The notes below the pieces were generated by a model, which saw nothing but the letters and a program-made list of their open reading frames with translations, did no database searches and had not been told where the DNA came from. A DNA stretch of 54,770 bases from Planifilum fimeticola (GTDB lineage Bacteria; Bacillota; Bacilli; Thermoactinomycetales; DSM-44946), in the NCBI RefSeq assembly GCF_003001905.1, contig NZ_PVNE01000027.1, positions 1-54,770 on the forward strand. Direction: 5' to 3'. Position numbers and translations under genes: made by a program. This document shows positions 7,591 through 16,132 of this stretch, piece after piece; the stretch's first letter is position 1, and the number at the start of each line of letters is the position of its first letter.

Positions 7591-7827
7591 GTGGGCGGAG
7601 CTCTGATAGGGGCTGCTGCTCTAATCGGAGGAGGTCCCGTCACATTGGCAGTCGGAGGAATGGGTTTGGCTTGTTGGGCCATTGGAAGCATCGGACAACA
7701 TTTCACCAAAAACGAAACTTTTGCCCGAGCGGTTTCTGCTCCGGTGAGGCTCGTCAAAAGCGGTGTGAATAAAGCAGCCAACGCAGGCAAAAAAGCATGG
7801 AATACAGTGAAAAGCTGGTTTTCTTAA
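7591..7827 (+). CDS. Small Gly/Ala-rich hydrophobic protein, possibly a truncated gene
   Basis: A 78-residue reading from GTG 7591 with AAAGGG about 10 nt upstream. Residues 1-38 are Gly/Ala-rich and strongly hydrophobic (two potential membrane helices, LIGAAALIGG and LAVGGMGLACWAIG). The C-terminal half is basic and amphipathic, ending KKAWNTVKSWFS, which recalls the AWNWTKGK repeats of the lipase. The frame stays open about 50 nt further upstream (encoding roughly VEEDLETQADYTLKGIAAV) with no start codon, so the present gene could be a remnant of a longer protein. I do not recognise the family; a pore-forming or secretion-partner role is only a guess. Confidence 0.45.
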   Translation: MGGALIGAAALIGGGPVTLAVGGMGLACWAIGSIGQHFTKNETFARAVSAPVRLVKSGVNKAANAGKKAWNTVKSWFS

Positions 7828-7835
7828 AATATCGC

Positions 7836-7860
7836 CCCCGGGGTCGTAGCTGTCCCGGGG
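7836..7860. terminator. GC-rich inverted repeat
   Basis: CCCCGGG (7836-7842) and CCCGGGG (7854-7860) with an 11-nt loop, directly after the small 7591-7827 ORF. There is only a weak T-rich tail, so it may be a hairpin at a transcript end rather than a strong terminator. Confidence 0.4.
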
Positions 7861-7886
7861 TTCTCTACACTGGAAAATTAGGGGTG

Positions 7887-8726
7887 ATGATCGTGGCGCG
7901 ATTTAGACCTCCCGAAGTTGTATCAAAAACCCTTGAACAGTATAAACGGCAAGGAGAGCGTTATGAGATTTTCCCTTGCAGAATTGAGGTAAACGGAAAT
8001 ACCTATTACGGTGCCAGTTATCATTTAGGACAACCGATAACCGGATATATTACCATCAAAGAGGACGGTTCGGTACCCTCCATTAACCTAGAAGAGGTTG
8101 AATTTGCAACAAGAATATACTTTGAATTAATTAACATAAGCATAGCTCTTTATGACTTCGGATTTCGTATCGCAAGAAAGCGGCATTTAGGTTTCATGAG
8201 ACGAACCTTATCGATTCTTCGCTGGGTGGAGCGAACGATGAAACATGAGATGCCACCGGACATCCAACAGGCCTTGGAAGGCTTCATTAAAGCTCCTAAA
8301 GAGACGATTGATAATCATCTACGCTTAAAGGAGCTGGTAAAAAAAACGGATCGACATATAAAGCAGAATGTGAAAGATCAGGTTGTGACACCAGAAGATC
8401 ATAAAATATTGGGTAATTATCACTACGAATTCAGTAGATGTGCTACCATGCAAAATGTCGTTCAGATGAAGACTTATGAAGATCGAAAAAAAGTGATTCA
8501 GTACCTGCTTCAAAGGAAAAAGTTTTTGCCGGCAATCGCGTTGTGGTTCTACCATCTCCGGATGCATCCCGACGAGGAAAGGGTGAAACCGAAGGATCGG
8601 GAGATGATGAAGGAGGTTATTGATGTTTATATAAATGGGAATATGGAGCGGGAAGAAAAAGTGTTTCAAAAAGCGCTCGAGATCACACGAAATCCCAGGG
8701 AGGATTTTGCGAGCGAGATAAAGTAA
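7887..8726 (+). CDS. Unknown protein, last gene of the AT-rich island
   Basis: About 280 residues from ATG 7887 (MIVARFRPPEVV) or 278 from GTG 7893, which is better spaced from TAGGGG at 7879-7884. No signal peptide or clear membrane helix is seen. The N-terminal third is beta-rich (RYEIFPCRIEVNGNTYYGASY, then GYITIKEDGSV). The remainder is charged and helical, with KKTDRHIKQNVKDQVVTPEDHK and a WFYHLRMHPDEE motif. I recognise no family. Codon use and AT content match the lipase/lipoprotein genes before it rather than the genes after it, so it likely arrived with the island. Confidence 0.7.
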   Translation: MIVARFRPPEVVSKTLEQYKRQGERYEIFPCRIEVNGNTYYGASYHLGQPITGYITIKEDGSVPSINLEEVEFATRIYFELINISIALYDFGFRIARKRHLGFMRRTLSILRWVERTMKHEMPPDIQQALEGFIKAPKETIDNHLRLKELVKKTDRHIKQNVKDQVVTPEDHKILGNYHYEFSRCATMQNVVQMKTYEDRKKVIQYLLQRKKFLPAIALWFYHLRMHPDEERVKPKDREMMKEVIDVYINGNMEREEKVFQKALEITRNPREDFASEIK

Positions 8727-8781
8727 ATACCTTTGTTGGCAATCATTCCGTTCTATTCCAATATCCAGTTCTTTTTCAGCC

Positions 8782-8812
8782 AAAAAAGTGGGAGCCCGCT
8801 TGCTGGGCTCCC
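8782..8812 (-). terminator. Intrinsic terminator of the VWA lipoprotein gene
   Basis: GGGAGCCC (8790-8797) pairs with GGGCTCCC (8805-8812). On the minus strand the stem is followed by A-C-TTTTTT (A-run at 8782-8787), giving a good terminator for the gene ending at 8887. It also separates the island from the GC-rich chromosome. Confidence 0.8.
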
Positions 8813-8886
8813 GGGTTATAGTTAGTAGAATCATGCCGTGTCCGGTGTTTCTCGTTATAGTCCCGGGGTTTTCGAAGGACCCGGAC

Positions 8887-10218
8887 TTATTTTGTTCCTT
8901 CCCGGTGCTTTTCACTGATTTCCCGATCGATTTTTTCCTCCAGCTCATCCAGCTTTTTCGAGATTTCCTCGTTTCTTTCGGTGTAATACTTTTTAATCGC
9001 TTGATAGCGGTGATCAATCTTTTTTGCCAAAGCACCATTCAAATCGGCGATACCGGACTGAAGTTTGCCCATTTCCTTGAGTTCCGCCATCGCCTCTTTC
9101 AAACGGTCGTTTTCCCGAGATGCGGCAGCCGGGAATCCCGAGTTCCATAGCATGGTCAATTCCACCAGTTTTTCGATAACGCTTTTTTTATATAGGCCGA
9201 AATCCAACCTGTTGTGGGTATTCCAAAGTCCCCAATCGATCTCATTGTGTATCTCGGAAAGAAGTTCATCGATATTGCTCTGAAAAGCCTGGTTTAGCTC
9301 TGTCCCGGAACTGGCCGTCTGATAAGTTCCCCCGCCGGCTTCGGCCACCTTTTTCAGCGCCCGCTGTCCCGCGTCATCCACGTCGAAACCGATGATGTTG
9401 ACGATTGCCTGAATCTTTGACCTGTGCAGTTCCTTTGCCGCCTTGACCGGATCTCCGCCGCAGGTCTCAATTCCGTCGCTCACCACGTAGATGATGTTCT
9501 CCACATTCTCTCCCGTGTTGCCTTTTAGATCGTTCTTCGCCTGTTCCATCGCCGCGGCAAGGGGAGTCCAGCCCGTCGGACGGAACTGGTTCAGGGAATC
9601 CTGGAAGGACGACTCGTCATAAGCCCCCAGGGGATAAACGACCTCGGTGCTCTTGCAAGAGAGTGCTTTGTCTTTTTGCTGGTTGCTACCTTTGTGACCG
9701 TATACTCGCAATGCCACTCGGGCATCCTCCGGCAGTTGGGAGACAAAGTTCCGGATCGCCTTCCTGGCCAGATCCATCTTCACCCCGCCGCTTACCCGGC
9801 CGGCCATGCTCCCGCTGGCATCCAGGAGAATCTCCACGTTGAGACGGCGCGGTTTTTCTTCATCCTCTGCCTGAGCGTCCCCCTTTGTGTTTCTCTTTTC
9901 CGGTGCTTTGCTCAGTTGGAATTCGGGGTTCAGTTCATCCAGCTGTTTGACAAGCGGTTTATAGTCCTCCGCCAACAGGGCAATCAGCCGGTTATACGCC
10001 TCGTCCGCCGACAGGTTGTCGGGGAATTGCTCCAGCTCCGCTTTCACTTTTGCTTCATCGTATTTATCTCCACCGTATTTTCCAGGTCCCTCCCGGAGCA
10101 TCCCCTCCACATCGGTGGCCGCCTGTTTCACCTCCTCTTTATCCCCCGAAGCGAATGGGGAACAGCCGCCGCTCAGCAGGAGAACAAGGATGAATATCCA
10201 TGAGTACGCCTTCTTCAT
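8887..10218 (-). CDS. VWA-domain lipoprotein
   Basis: A 443-residue lipoprotein from ATG 10218, with GGAGG about 8 nt upstream. Signal peptide MKKAYSWIFILVLLLSGGC, lipid-accepting Cys19. A von Willebrand factor A domain spans about residues 125-310. Its MIDAS motif DASGS is at 133-137, the later Thr is in GWTPLAAAM, and an Asp is in VVSDGIETCGGD. The C-terminal 100 residues are helical and highly charged, with coiled-coil character (EEISKKLDELEEKIDREISEK). It should sit outside the membrane and bind a metal-dependent protein ligand or assemble with partners; the substrate is unknown. B. subtilis YwmC/YwmD-type proteins have a comparable layout. Confidence 0.85.
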   Translation of the reverse strand: MKKAYSWIFILVLLLSGGCSPFASGDKEEVKQAATDVEGMLREGPGKYGGDKYDEAKVKAELEQFPDNLSADEAYNRLIALLAEDYKPLVKQLDELNPEFQLSKAPEKRNTKGDAQAEDEEKPRRLNVEILLDASGSMAGRVSGGVKMDLARKAIRNFVSQLPEDARVALRVYGHKGSNQQKDKALSCKSTEVVYPLGAYDESSFQDSLNQFRPTGWTPLAAAMEQAKNDLKGNTGENVENIIYVVSDGIETCGGDPVKAAKELHRSKIQAIVNIIGFDVDDAGQRALKKVAEAGGGTYQTASSGTELNQAFQSNIDELLSEIHNEIDWGLWNTHNRLDFGLYKKSVIEKLVELTMLWNSGFPAAASRENDRLKEAMAELKEMGKLQSGIADLNGALAKKIDHRYQAIKKYYTERNEEISKKLDELEEKIDREISEKHREGTK

Positions 10219-10464
10219 CACGTATCCTCCATTCTTTGTAAATTTCCATATGAATCCAGAGATCGTCAACGAAGATTATACCTGCCGATTCCTTGCGGTC
10301 AATACGGTTAATAGACCGGATGCGCGTTCAAATCCCATTAATTACCGCCATTCGACAATTTCGACTTTATCTATTTGACTTGAATCAAGATGTGTAATGT
10401 TGGACAATGTATGACAAAACGCACTATACAAAGGATGCAGTTTAATAGGAAGGCGGGATTCCTC

Positions 10465-11610
10465 TTGAAGTTGATCTTTAAGTTGATTGCAGGAATCGTC
10501 GCAGGCATACTATTAGGCATGACCCAGATCGAATGGATTGTTCGACTGGCGGTCACGGTGAAGGATCTGTTCGGCGGATTCATCAACTTTATCGTTCCGT
10601 TCATCATTTTGTTGTTTATCGCATCTGGAATTTCCAAGCTGGGCAAGCAATCCGGGAAGCTGTTGGGGGCCACTGTCGGCGCCGCCTATGCGTCCACTTT
10701 GCTGGCCGGGATCCTGGCCTTTTTTGTGGCCTCCTTCATCATGCCCTACGTCGCTTCCAAGGGGTCCGTCCTGGAGGAAGGGGAAGGGATCAAGGGCTTC
10801 CTGGAGCTCGAGATCGAACCCCTGATGGGCGTCCTTACGGCGTTGATCTGCGCCTTTGTGTTTGGGATCGGAATGACGAGGGTCAAGAGCGACACCCTGA
10901 TGAAGGCCTTCGATGAGGGGACGGCCATCATCGAATTGACCATCGCCAAGGTGGTTATCCCGATCCTTCCCTTCTACATCGCGGGAATTTTCACGGAAAT
11001 GGCCGCAGCCGGGACTGTTTTCCACACCCTGAAGGTTTTTGGAATCGTTCTCATCGTTGCTGTGTTGCTGCATTGGGTGTGGCTCCTGGTCCTGTACACC
11101 GCGGCGGGTCTCTACAATGGGAAAAATCCCTTTGTCCTGCTCAAGAACATGCTGCCGGCCTTCTTTACGGCGATCGGGACCATGAGCAGCGCGGCCACCA
11201 TTCCCGTTACGCTGAGGCAAGCAAAGTCGAACCAGGTGAGGGAGGAAATCGCCAACTTCAGCATTCCCCTTTGTGCCACCATTCATCTTTCGGGGAGCAC
11301 GATCACGATCACGAGCTGTTCCGTGGCCGTGATGGCGGTCCTGAGCGGCTACAGCGTCCCCGGCTTTCTGGAGATGCTGCCCTTCATCCTGATGCTCGGA
11401 GTCATCATGGTCGCCGCGCCGGGAGTTCCGGGCGGAGCGGTAATGGCGGCGACGGGAATTCTGGGTTCGATGCTCGGCTTCGACAAGGAGGCCATCGGTC
11501 TGATGATCGCTCTGTACATGGCGCAGGACAGTTTTGGAACCGCCACCAATGTAACCGGCGACGGAGCGATCGCTTTGATGCTAGACAAGTACATGTCCTC
11601 CAAAAAGTGA
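10465..11610 (+). CDS. Dicarboxylate/amino acid:cation symporter (SLC1/DAACS family)
   Basis: A Na+- or H+-coupled importer of C4-dicarboxylates or acidic/neutral amino acids. Family signatures in order are SSAATIPVTLRQAK (re-entrant loop 1, serine-containing), IPLCATIHLSGSTI, MVAAPGVPGGAVM, and MAQDSFGTATNVTGDGAIAL (TM8, containing the substrate-site Asp and Asn). About eight to ten hydrophobic segments are visible over ~380-406 residues. The best start is unclear: TTG 10465 (MKLIFKLIAGIVAGI) has AGGAAGG 11 nt upstream; ATG 10435 has AAAGG but is tight; the frame is open to 10390. It stands alone and is followed by a strong terminator. The substrate cannot be told from sequence. Confidence 0.88.
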   Translation: MKLIFKLIAGIVAGILLGMTQIEWIVRLAVTVKDLFGGFINFIVPFIILLFIASGISKLGKQSGKLLGATVGAAYASTLLAGILAFFVASFIMPYVASKGSVLEEGEGIKGFLELEIEPLMGVLTALICAFVFGIGMTRVKSDTLMKAFDEGTAIIELTIAKVVIPILPFYIAGIFTEMAAAGTVFHTLKVFGIVLIVAVLLHWVWLLVLYTAAGLYNGKNPFVLLKNMLPAFFTAIGTMSSAATIPVTLRQAKSNQVREEIANFSIPLCATIHLSGSTITITSCSVAVMAVLSGYSVPGFLEMLPFILMLGVIMVAAPGVPGGAVMAATGILGSMLGFDKEAIGLMIALYMAQDSFGTATNVTGDGAIALMLDKYMSSKK

Positions 11611-11625
11611 TTTTCGGTGGACATT

Positions 11626-11654
11626 CCCTCCTCTTGTTTAGAGGAGGGTTTTTT
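11626..11654 (+). terminator. Terminator of the symporter gene
   Basis: CCCTCCTCT (11626-11634) pairs with AGAGGAGGG (11640-11648) around a 5-nt loop, followed by TTTTTT. Confidence 0.9.
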
Positions 11655-11802
11655 GTTTAAGGATTTCCGGTGACGGGAGCATCGGACCGGCTTTTGAGGG
11701 AGGCTGGCGGATTCCGCCAAGGTGATGAAATGGCAGGGAGTCTTGGGAACGGGAAAACAGCGTGGGAAGTTTGTCAGTCAGCTGAAGAAGAGTGAAAAAG
11801 CG

Positions 11803-11850
11803 AAACCGCGTGGATGCGGCCGTACGAATCGACCCTCCACGCGGTTTATT
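11803..11850 (-). terminator. Hairpin terminator at the end of the iron-transport operon side
   Basis: AAACCGCGTGGA (11803-11814) pairs perfectly with TCCACGCGGTTT (11836-11847). On the minus strand the stem is followed by CGCTTTTTC, and on the plus strand by ATTTAT. It can end minus-strand transcripts arriving from 16083-12296. Confidence 0.7.
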
Positions 11851-11860
11851 TATCATCAAA

Positions 11861-12110
11861 TCATCCGCCGGGAGGCGTAAACAACCCGGTTGGCGATGGA
11901 AAGGTCTCCTTCCCTTTAAAACGCCGCAAGTCTCCCTGGTGGATGTCTCGAGCAACCCCTATCTCCTTCAGCGAAAGCCCGGGCAGCGCGGAAGGGACGG
12001 TCCGCTCTCCCCTCTTCATGCTTTCCCCTGGAAAGCACAGGCGCTTTGGCCAGGCCGGGACTCGCTTTCCCATCGACGCCCCGGAATCATCCACGGACTG
12101 GATCAGCTTT
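11861..12110 (-). pseudogene. Possible decayed AraC-family regulator C-terminus
   Basis: On the minus strand one frame ending at TGA 11863-11861 reads ...ESMKRGERTV...LSLKEIG...RDIHQ...RRFKGKETF.SPT. This resembles the two-helix-turn-helix end of AraC/XylS regulators (typically RxxMERAKxLL..T..SLKEIA..VGF.D.SYFSR.FKKETG.SP). Spacing is disturbed, and no intact DNA-binding domain can be read upstream. AraC regulators often sit beside siderophore importers, here immediately downstream. The match is by eye and weak; the stretch 12110-12295 gives nothing else I can name. Confidence 0.3.
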
Positions 12111-12295
12111 TTGGTGACAGGCGTCCTCCTGTTCCAAAGAGCATCTCGAAGCCGGTGCCCCGGCAGAAAAACGGGCTGCTGCGGAATTGGAGGAGACGGA
12201 TCCCTACCGATTCGGGAAGGGGACCGAAGCCCCGTCTCCCTGAAAGGCATCGCGGCGCCTCTTCGCATCGCATGGTCAGGTCCATATACGGGAAG

Positions 12296-13315
12296 TTACT
12301 CAAGCCGGGATTGCCTCATCAACAGGTACACAAAATAGGGAGCGCCGATCAGGGAGACGACGACGCCGGCGGGGACGCCGTCGGGATCGACGGCGTTTCG
12401 TCCGATGGTGTCCGCCAGAAGCAGGAGCCATCCGCCGAGCAGGATGCAGATCGGCAGGTAGAGTTGCGCCCGGTGGCCGATCATGACCTTGGCCAGGTGG
12501 GGAGCCATCAGGCCGACAAAGGCGATTCCTCCCGTCACCGATGTGCCCGCGGCAGCCAGGGCGACGGCGGCCAGAAGGAGCAGGAGGCGTTCCCGCTGGG
12601 TCCTCACCCCCAGCCCGATGGCCAGGGCTTCATCCATGCCGAGCAGGTTCATCTGGTTCATCTTGTACCAGACGAAGGGAATCAGGAGGACCAGCCAGGG
12701 AAGGACCGCCAGGATGAAGGGCCAATCGGTTCCCCAAACGGTTCCGGCCAGCCATTTGGCGACGAAATCCACCTTTTGCTGCTCCGCCGAGGACATGAGG
12801 AGGATCATGCCCCCCGAGAGGGCGGCGGAGAAGCCCACCCCGATCAGGACGAGGCGGATCGGTTGCAGCCCGGTTTGCCGGTCGTAGGCGGCGACGTAGA
12901 TGAGCGCGGCCGTCAGGATGGCCCCCACAAAGGCGATACAGGGGATGAGGTAGGCGAAGTTCCCCACATCGAGGGGAGCGAACAAAAAATAGACGGCGAT
13001 GGCCATGCCGGCCCCGGAGTTGATGCCGATGATGCCGGGGTCGGCCAGATCATTCTGGGTGATGGCCTGCAGGATCGCCCCGGACAAGGCCAGGGCCATG
13101 CCCGTGAGCAGGGTGATCAGGATGCGGGGAAGGCGGAGGGAAAAGAGGATGAATTCCTCCTTGAAGGTGCCTTCCCCGATCAGCGTGGGAATGAGGCGAT
13201 CGTAGGAAAGGGAAGCGTAGCCGAGCCCCAGGCTGACCACGATGGTGATGAGGATGAGTGCAAACAGCGCGATGATCAACCATTTTTGCCTGCGACGAAC
13301 CGAAAGCGGAATCAT
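12296..13315 (-). CDS. Siderophore ABC importer permease (FecCD family), second subunit
   Basis: A 339-residue membrane permease of the BtuC/FecD/FhuG type with about ten transmembrane helices. Typical family segments are LRLPRILITLLTGMALALSGAILQAITQNDLADPGIIGINSGAGMA near the N-terminus and GGIAFVGLMAPHLAKVMIGH near the C-terminus; the latter is the loop that docks to the ATPase. Its start overlaps the stop of the preceding permease by four nt (ATGA), so translation is coupled. With 13312-14310 it forms the heterodimeric channel for ferric siderophores. Closest in type to YfhA of B. subtilis, though the exact siderophore is not readable. Confidence 0.92.
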   Translation of the reverse strand: MIPLSVRRRQKWLIIALFALILITIVVSLGLGYASLSYDRLIPTLIGEGTFKEEFILFSLRLPRILITLLTGMALALSGAILQAITQNDLADPGIIGINSGAGMAIAVYFLFAPLDVGNFAYLIPCIAFVGAILTAALIYVAAYDRQTGLQPIRLVLIGVGFSAALSGGMILLMSSAEQQKVDFVAKWLAGTVWGTDWPFILAVLPWLVLLIPFVWYKMNQMNLLGMDEALAIGLGVRTQRERLLLLLAAVALAAAGTSVTGGIAFVGLMAPHLAKVMIGHRAQLYLPICILLGGWLLLLADTIGRNAVDPDGVPAGVVVSLIGAPYFVYLLMRQSRLE

Positions 13316-14310
13316 GAGAACGCTCGACCGCCTTTACGAACGATGATGAGAAAGAAGGGCAACCCCAGCACGGCGACGACGGCGATGATCGGTGTCTCGA
13401 AGGGGGCGTTGACCGTCCGCGCGAGGGTGTCGGCCAAAAGCATGAAGGCGGCGCCGACGAGGGCTGCGGACGGGATGATGAAGCGGTAATCTGGTCCCAC
13501 AATGGCGCGCACGATATGGGGGATCAACAGGCCGACGAACACCAGATTCCCCGCCAGGGAGACGGCGGCGCCCGCCAGCAGGATGGTGATGAGAAAGAGA
13601 ATCGCCTTGATCTGCTCGATCCTCTGTCCGAGACCGATGGCCACCTCCTCGCTGAGGCTGAGGATGGTGAGCTGGCGCGAAAAGAGGAGGGCTCCCAGGA
13701 TGCCGATCAGCACCACCGGCGTAACCCACAGAAGATGATCCCAGGTGGTTCCGATCAATCCCCCTGCGGTCCACATCGTCACATTCTTCGACACCTTGAA
13801 GATGAGGGAAATCCCGTCGGAGACGGCATAAAAAAAGGTGGATACGGCCGCCCCCGCCAGGACGAGGCGGAAGGGGGAAAGGCCCCCCCTCTGCATTTTT
13901 CCGATGCCGAAGACGATGAGGGAACCGATCCCGGCGCCGATAAAACAGGCGATCATGATGCCGAAAAAGTTGAGGCTGGAGAAAAAGGCCATGGCCGTCG
14001 CCAGAGCGGCGTTGGCTCCCGCGGTGAGTCCGAGCAGACCCGGATCCCCCAGCGGGTTGCGGCTGATGCCCTGAATGATGGCCCCCGACACGGCCAAGGC
14101 CGCTCCCACCAGGGCGGCCGCCACTTCCCGGGGGAAACGGATCTCGCGCAGGATGTTGATTTTCTCGCCGCCTTCAGAGCTCGTGAGCGCCAGCCATACC
14201 TCCCGCAGGGAGATGTCCGCCGCGCCGAAGGCGATGGAGCCGAAAAAGGCGAAGGCGAACAGCAGGAAAAAGAGCGCGATCTGTATCGGGAATAGAAAAG
14301 GTCGATTCAT
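13312..14310 (-). CDS. Siderophore ABC importer permease (FecCD family), first subunit
   Basis: A 332-residue polytopic permease. N-terminal hydrophobic segment, then IRFPREVAAALVGAALAVSGAIIQGISRNPLGDPGLLGLTAGA, the family's hallmark, and NLVFVGLLIPHIVRAIVG as the coupling loop. It pairs with the 12296-13315 product. The gap to the upstream binding-protein gene is 62 nt, while the downstream permease overlaps it. Similar in type to YfiZ of B. subtilis. Confidence 0.92.
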   Translation of the reverse strand: MNRPFLFPIQIALFFLLFAFAFFGSIAFGAADISLREVWLALTSSEGGEKINILREIRFPREVAAALVGAALAVSGAIIQGISRNPLGDPGLLGLTAGANAALATAMAFFSSLNFFGIMIACFIGAGIGSLIVFGIGKMQRGGLSPFRLVLAGAAVSTFFYAVSDGISLIFKVSKNVTMWTAGGLIGTTWDHLLWVTPVVLIGILGALLFSRQLTILSLSEEVAIGLGQRIEQIKAILFLITILLAGAAVSLAGNLVFVGLLIPHIVRAIVGPDYRFIIPSAALVGAAFMLLADTLARTVNAPFETPIIAVVAVLGLPFFLIIVRKGGRAFS

Positions 14311-14372
14311 GAAGGTTCAGGCTCCCCTTGTGCCAGGTTAAAAAACGGGGAAGATGCATCCGGAGGGATGCA

Positions 14373-15287
14373 TCATTGTCCGAGGAATTTTTCTTTGAAG
14401 AATTCCAGCTGGTAGTCCAGCGTGTCCGGGTCGTTGAACTGGAACGCCTTGGCGTCGGCCACGAAGGCCCGTCCCTTCTTCACGGCCGGCAGGTTCTTGT
14501 AAGTCTTGGTCTCCATGTAGGAGTTGTCCGTGTCTTCAAATTTGCTGACGATCAGGTAGTCGCCCGCAAACTCGGGAAGCATTTCCGGAGAGATGGCGTA
14601 ATAGCCCGGTTTCAGCGCCTTCTCCTTTACCTTTTCCGGCATCTTCAGCCCCATGGCCTGATACAGGACTTCGGTGCCGCGTCCCCAGTTTTCCCCGTAA
14701 ACATAGATTTGTTTCTCGAAGCTTTCGATGACCGAGACGGTGGCATCCTCTCCGATTTTCGCCTTGATCTTTTCACCGGTCTCCTTGGCCCGCTTCTTGA
14801 AGTCTTCCACCCATTTGACCGCTTCCTCTTCCTTGTTGAGGAGCTTCCCGATCTCGATGAACTGCTCCAGATAGTCCAGTTTGCCGTAGGTGTAGGTGAC
14901 GGTGGGGGCGATTTCATTCAGCTTGTCTTGGTTTTTCATGCTCGAGATCCCGATGATCAGGTCCGGGTTCAGCTCGATGATCTTTTCGAGGTTTTCATCG
15001 GATACCACCGGAACATCCTTCAGCTGTTTCTCCCAGCGGGGATTCATCTTGGTCCACTGATCGACGGCCACGGGCTTGATGCCCAGGGACAAGACATGGC
15101 CGGCGTAGGGATGGAGAGCGACGACCCGTTTCGGTTCGGCGGGCACTTCGACGGCTCCCTTTTCAGACTGGTAGGTTCTCGTTTCCCCGCCCTCCGCGGA
15201 CTTTTCCGAGTCCTGCGACGGAGCGCCGCAGGCGCTAGCGAACACCAAGCAAATCAGCAGAAAGGGAATGAGCAACTTTTTCATCAT
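14373..15287 (-). CDS. Iron-siderophore-binding lipoprotein
   Basis: A 304-residue substrate-binding lipoprotein of the FhuD/FepB fold. Signal MMKKLLIPFLLICLVFASAC, lipidated Cys20, then a Gly/Ser/Glu-rich linker. Core motifs are PAEPKRVVALHPYAGHVLSLGIKPVAVDQW, LEKIIELNPDLIIG and a C-terminal FQFNDPDTLDYQL helix. Extracellular capture of a ferric siderophore, probably hydroxamate or citrate type by similarity to YfiY, and delivery to the two permeases. Unusually, its first codons overlap the 3' end of the ATPase gene by 53 nt, in another frame. Confidence 0.92.
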   Translation of the reverse strand: MMKKLLIPFLLICLVFASACGAPSQDSEKSAEGGETRTYQSEKGAVEVPAEPKRVVALHPYAGHVLSLGIKPVAVDQWTKMNPRWEKQLKDVPVVSDENLEKIIELNPDLIIGISSMKNQDKLNEIAPTVTYTYGKLDYLEQFIEIGKLLNKEEEAVKWVEDFKKRAKETGEKIKAKIGEDATVSVIESFEKQIYVYGENWGRGTEVLYQAMGLKMPEKVKEKALKPGYYAISPEMLPEFAGDYLIVSKFEDTDNSYMETKTYKNLPAVKKGRAFVADAKAFQFNDPDTLDYQLEFFKEKFLGQ

Positions 15288-16083
15288 GATCCGCTTCTCC
15301 TTTGATCAGGTTGTAGGTGAGACAGATGGGTTTTCCGGTGCGGGGGTCTCGGCTGATCACCGCATCGATTCGGAAAACCTCGCGCAACACGTCGGCGTTG
15401 ATCACTTCTTCACAAGAACCGGCTTTGACGATGCGCCCCTGCTTCATCGCGATGATGTAGTCCGCGAAGCGGGCGGCCTGATTCAGGTCGTGCAGCACGA
15501 TGATGATGGTCCGCCCCTGTTTCTGATTTAATTCCTGGAGCAGCTCCAACACTTCCAGCTGATGGGCGAGATCCAGATAGGTGGTGGGTTCATCCAGAAA
15601 GATGATATCGGTTTCCTGGGCCAAGGCCATCGCGATCCACACCCGTTGGCGCTGTCCCCCCGACAGCCGATCGACGGGGCGGTGTTTGAATTCGGCCGTG
15701 CCGGTCATTTCCAGTGCCCAGTCGATCACTTCGTAATCCCGCTTGGTCAATCTTCCAAACCCTTTCTGATAGGGGAAACGGCCGTAGGAGACGAGCTCGG
15801 CGACGGTCAACCCCCTGGTCCCTTCCGGCGTCTGCGGCAAAATCGCCATTTTCTGCGCGACCTCTTTGGTGCTTTGGCGCGCGATGTCTTTTCCGTCCAA
15901 CAGGACGGAACCGGAATGCGGTGCGATGATGCGCGTCATCGCTTTGAGGAGCGTGGACTTTCCGCAGCCGTTGGGTCCGATGATCGTGGTGATCTGACGG
16001 TCCGGAATCGTGATGTTCAGATCCTGCACGATGAGGCGGTCGCCGTATCCGATTTGCAGATTCTTCGCGCACAGGCGATGCAT
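15235..16083 (-). CDS. Siderophore ABC importer ATPase (FecE/FhuC type)
   Basis: A 282-residue ATPase driving ferric-siderophore uptake. Walker A GPNGCGKST (36-44), Q-loop LPQTPEG (82-88), signature LSGGQRQRVW (140-149), Walker B IIFLDEP followed by TTYLD, and H-loop HDLNQAARF. First gene of the minus-strand operon ATPase - binding lipoprotein - permease - permease, starting 50 nt downstream of a Fur box. The normal FecE end is reached near RTGKPICLTYNLI. The last ~17 residues (KGEADHDEKVAHS...) are read through the binding-protein start region and may be a non-functional tail. Confidence 0.92.
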   Translation of the reverse strand: MHRLCAKNLQIGYGDRLIVQDLNITIPDRQITTIIGPNGCGKSTLLKAMTRIIAPHSGSVLLDGKDIARQSTKEVAQKMAILPQTPEGTRGLTVAELVSYGRFPYQKGFGRLTKRDYEVIDWALEMTGTAEFKHRPVDRLSGGQRQRVWIAMALAQETDIIFLDEPTTYLDLAHQLEVLELLQELNQKQGRTIIIVLHDLNQAARFADYIIAMKQGRIVKAGSCEEVINADVLREVFRIDAVISRDPRTGKPICLTYNLIKGEADHDEKVAHSLSADLLGVR

Positions 16084-16132
16084 CTATGCCCCCACCTTCC
16101 GCATGCACCCGGGATTTTTGTCGGAAACATAT

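Noticed and set aside
11655-11800. Cobalamin or other riboswitch between the symporter and the iron operon end
   Set aside because: No conserved box could be matched by eye and the region is downstream, not upstream, of the iron genes.
11792-13489. 565-codon plus-strand frame opposite the FecCD permease
   Set aside because: Antisense of a clear permease; the product is extremely Gly/Asp/Gln-rich, typical of a shadow.
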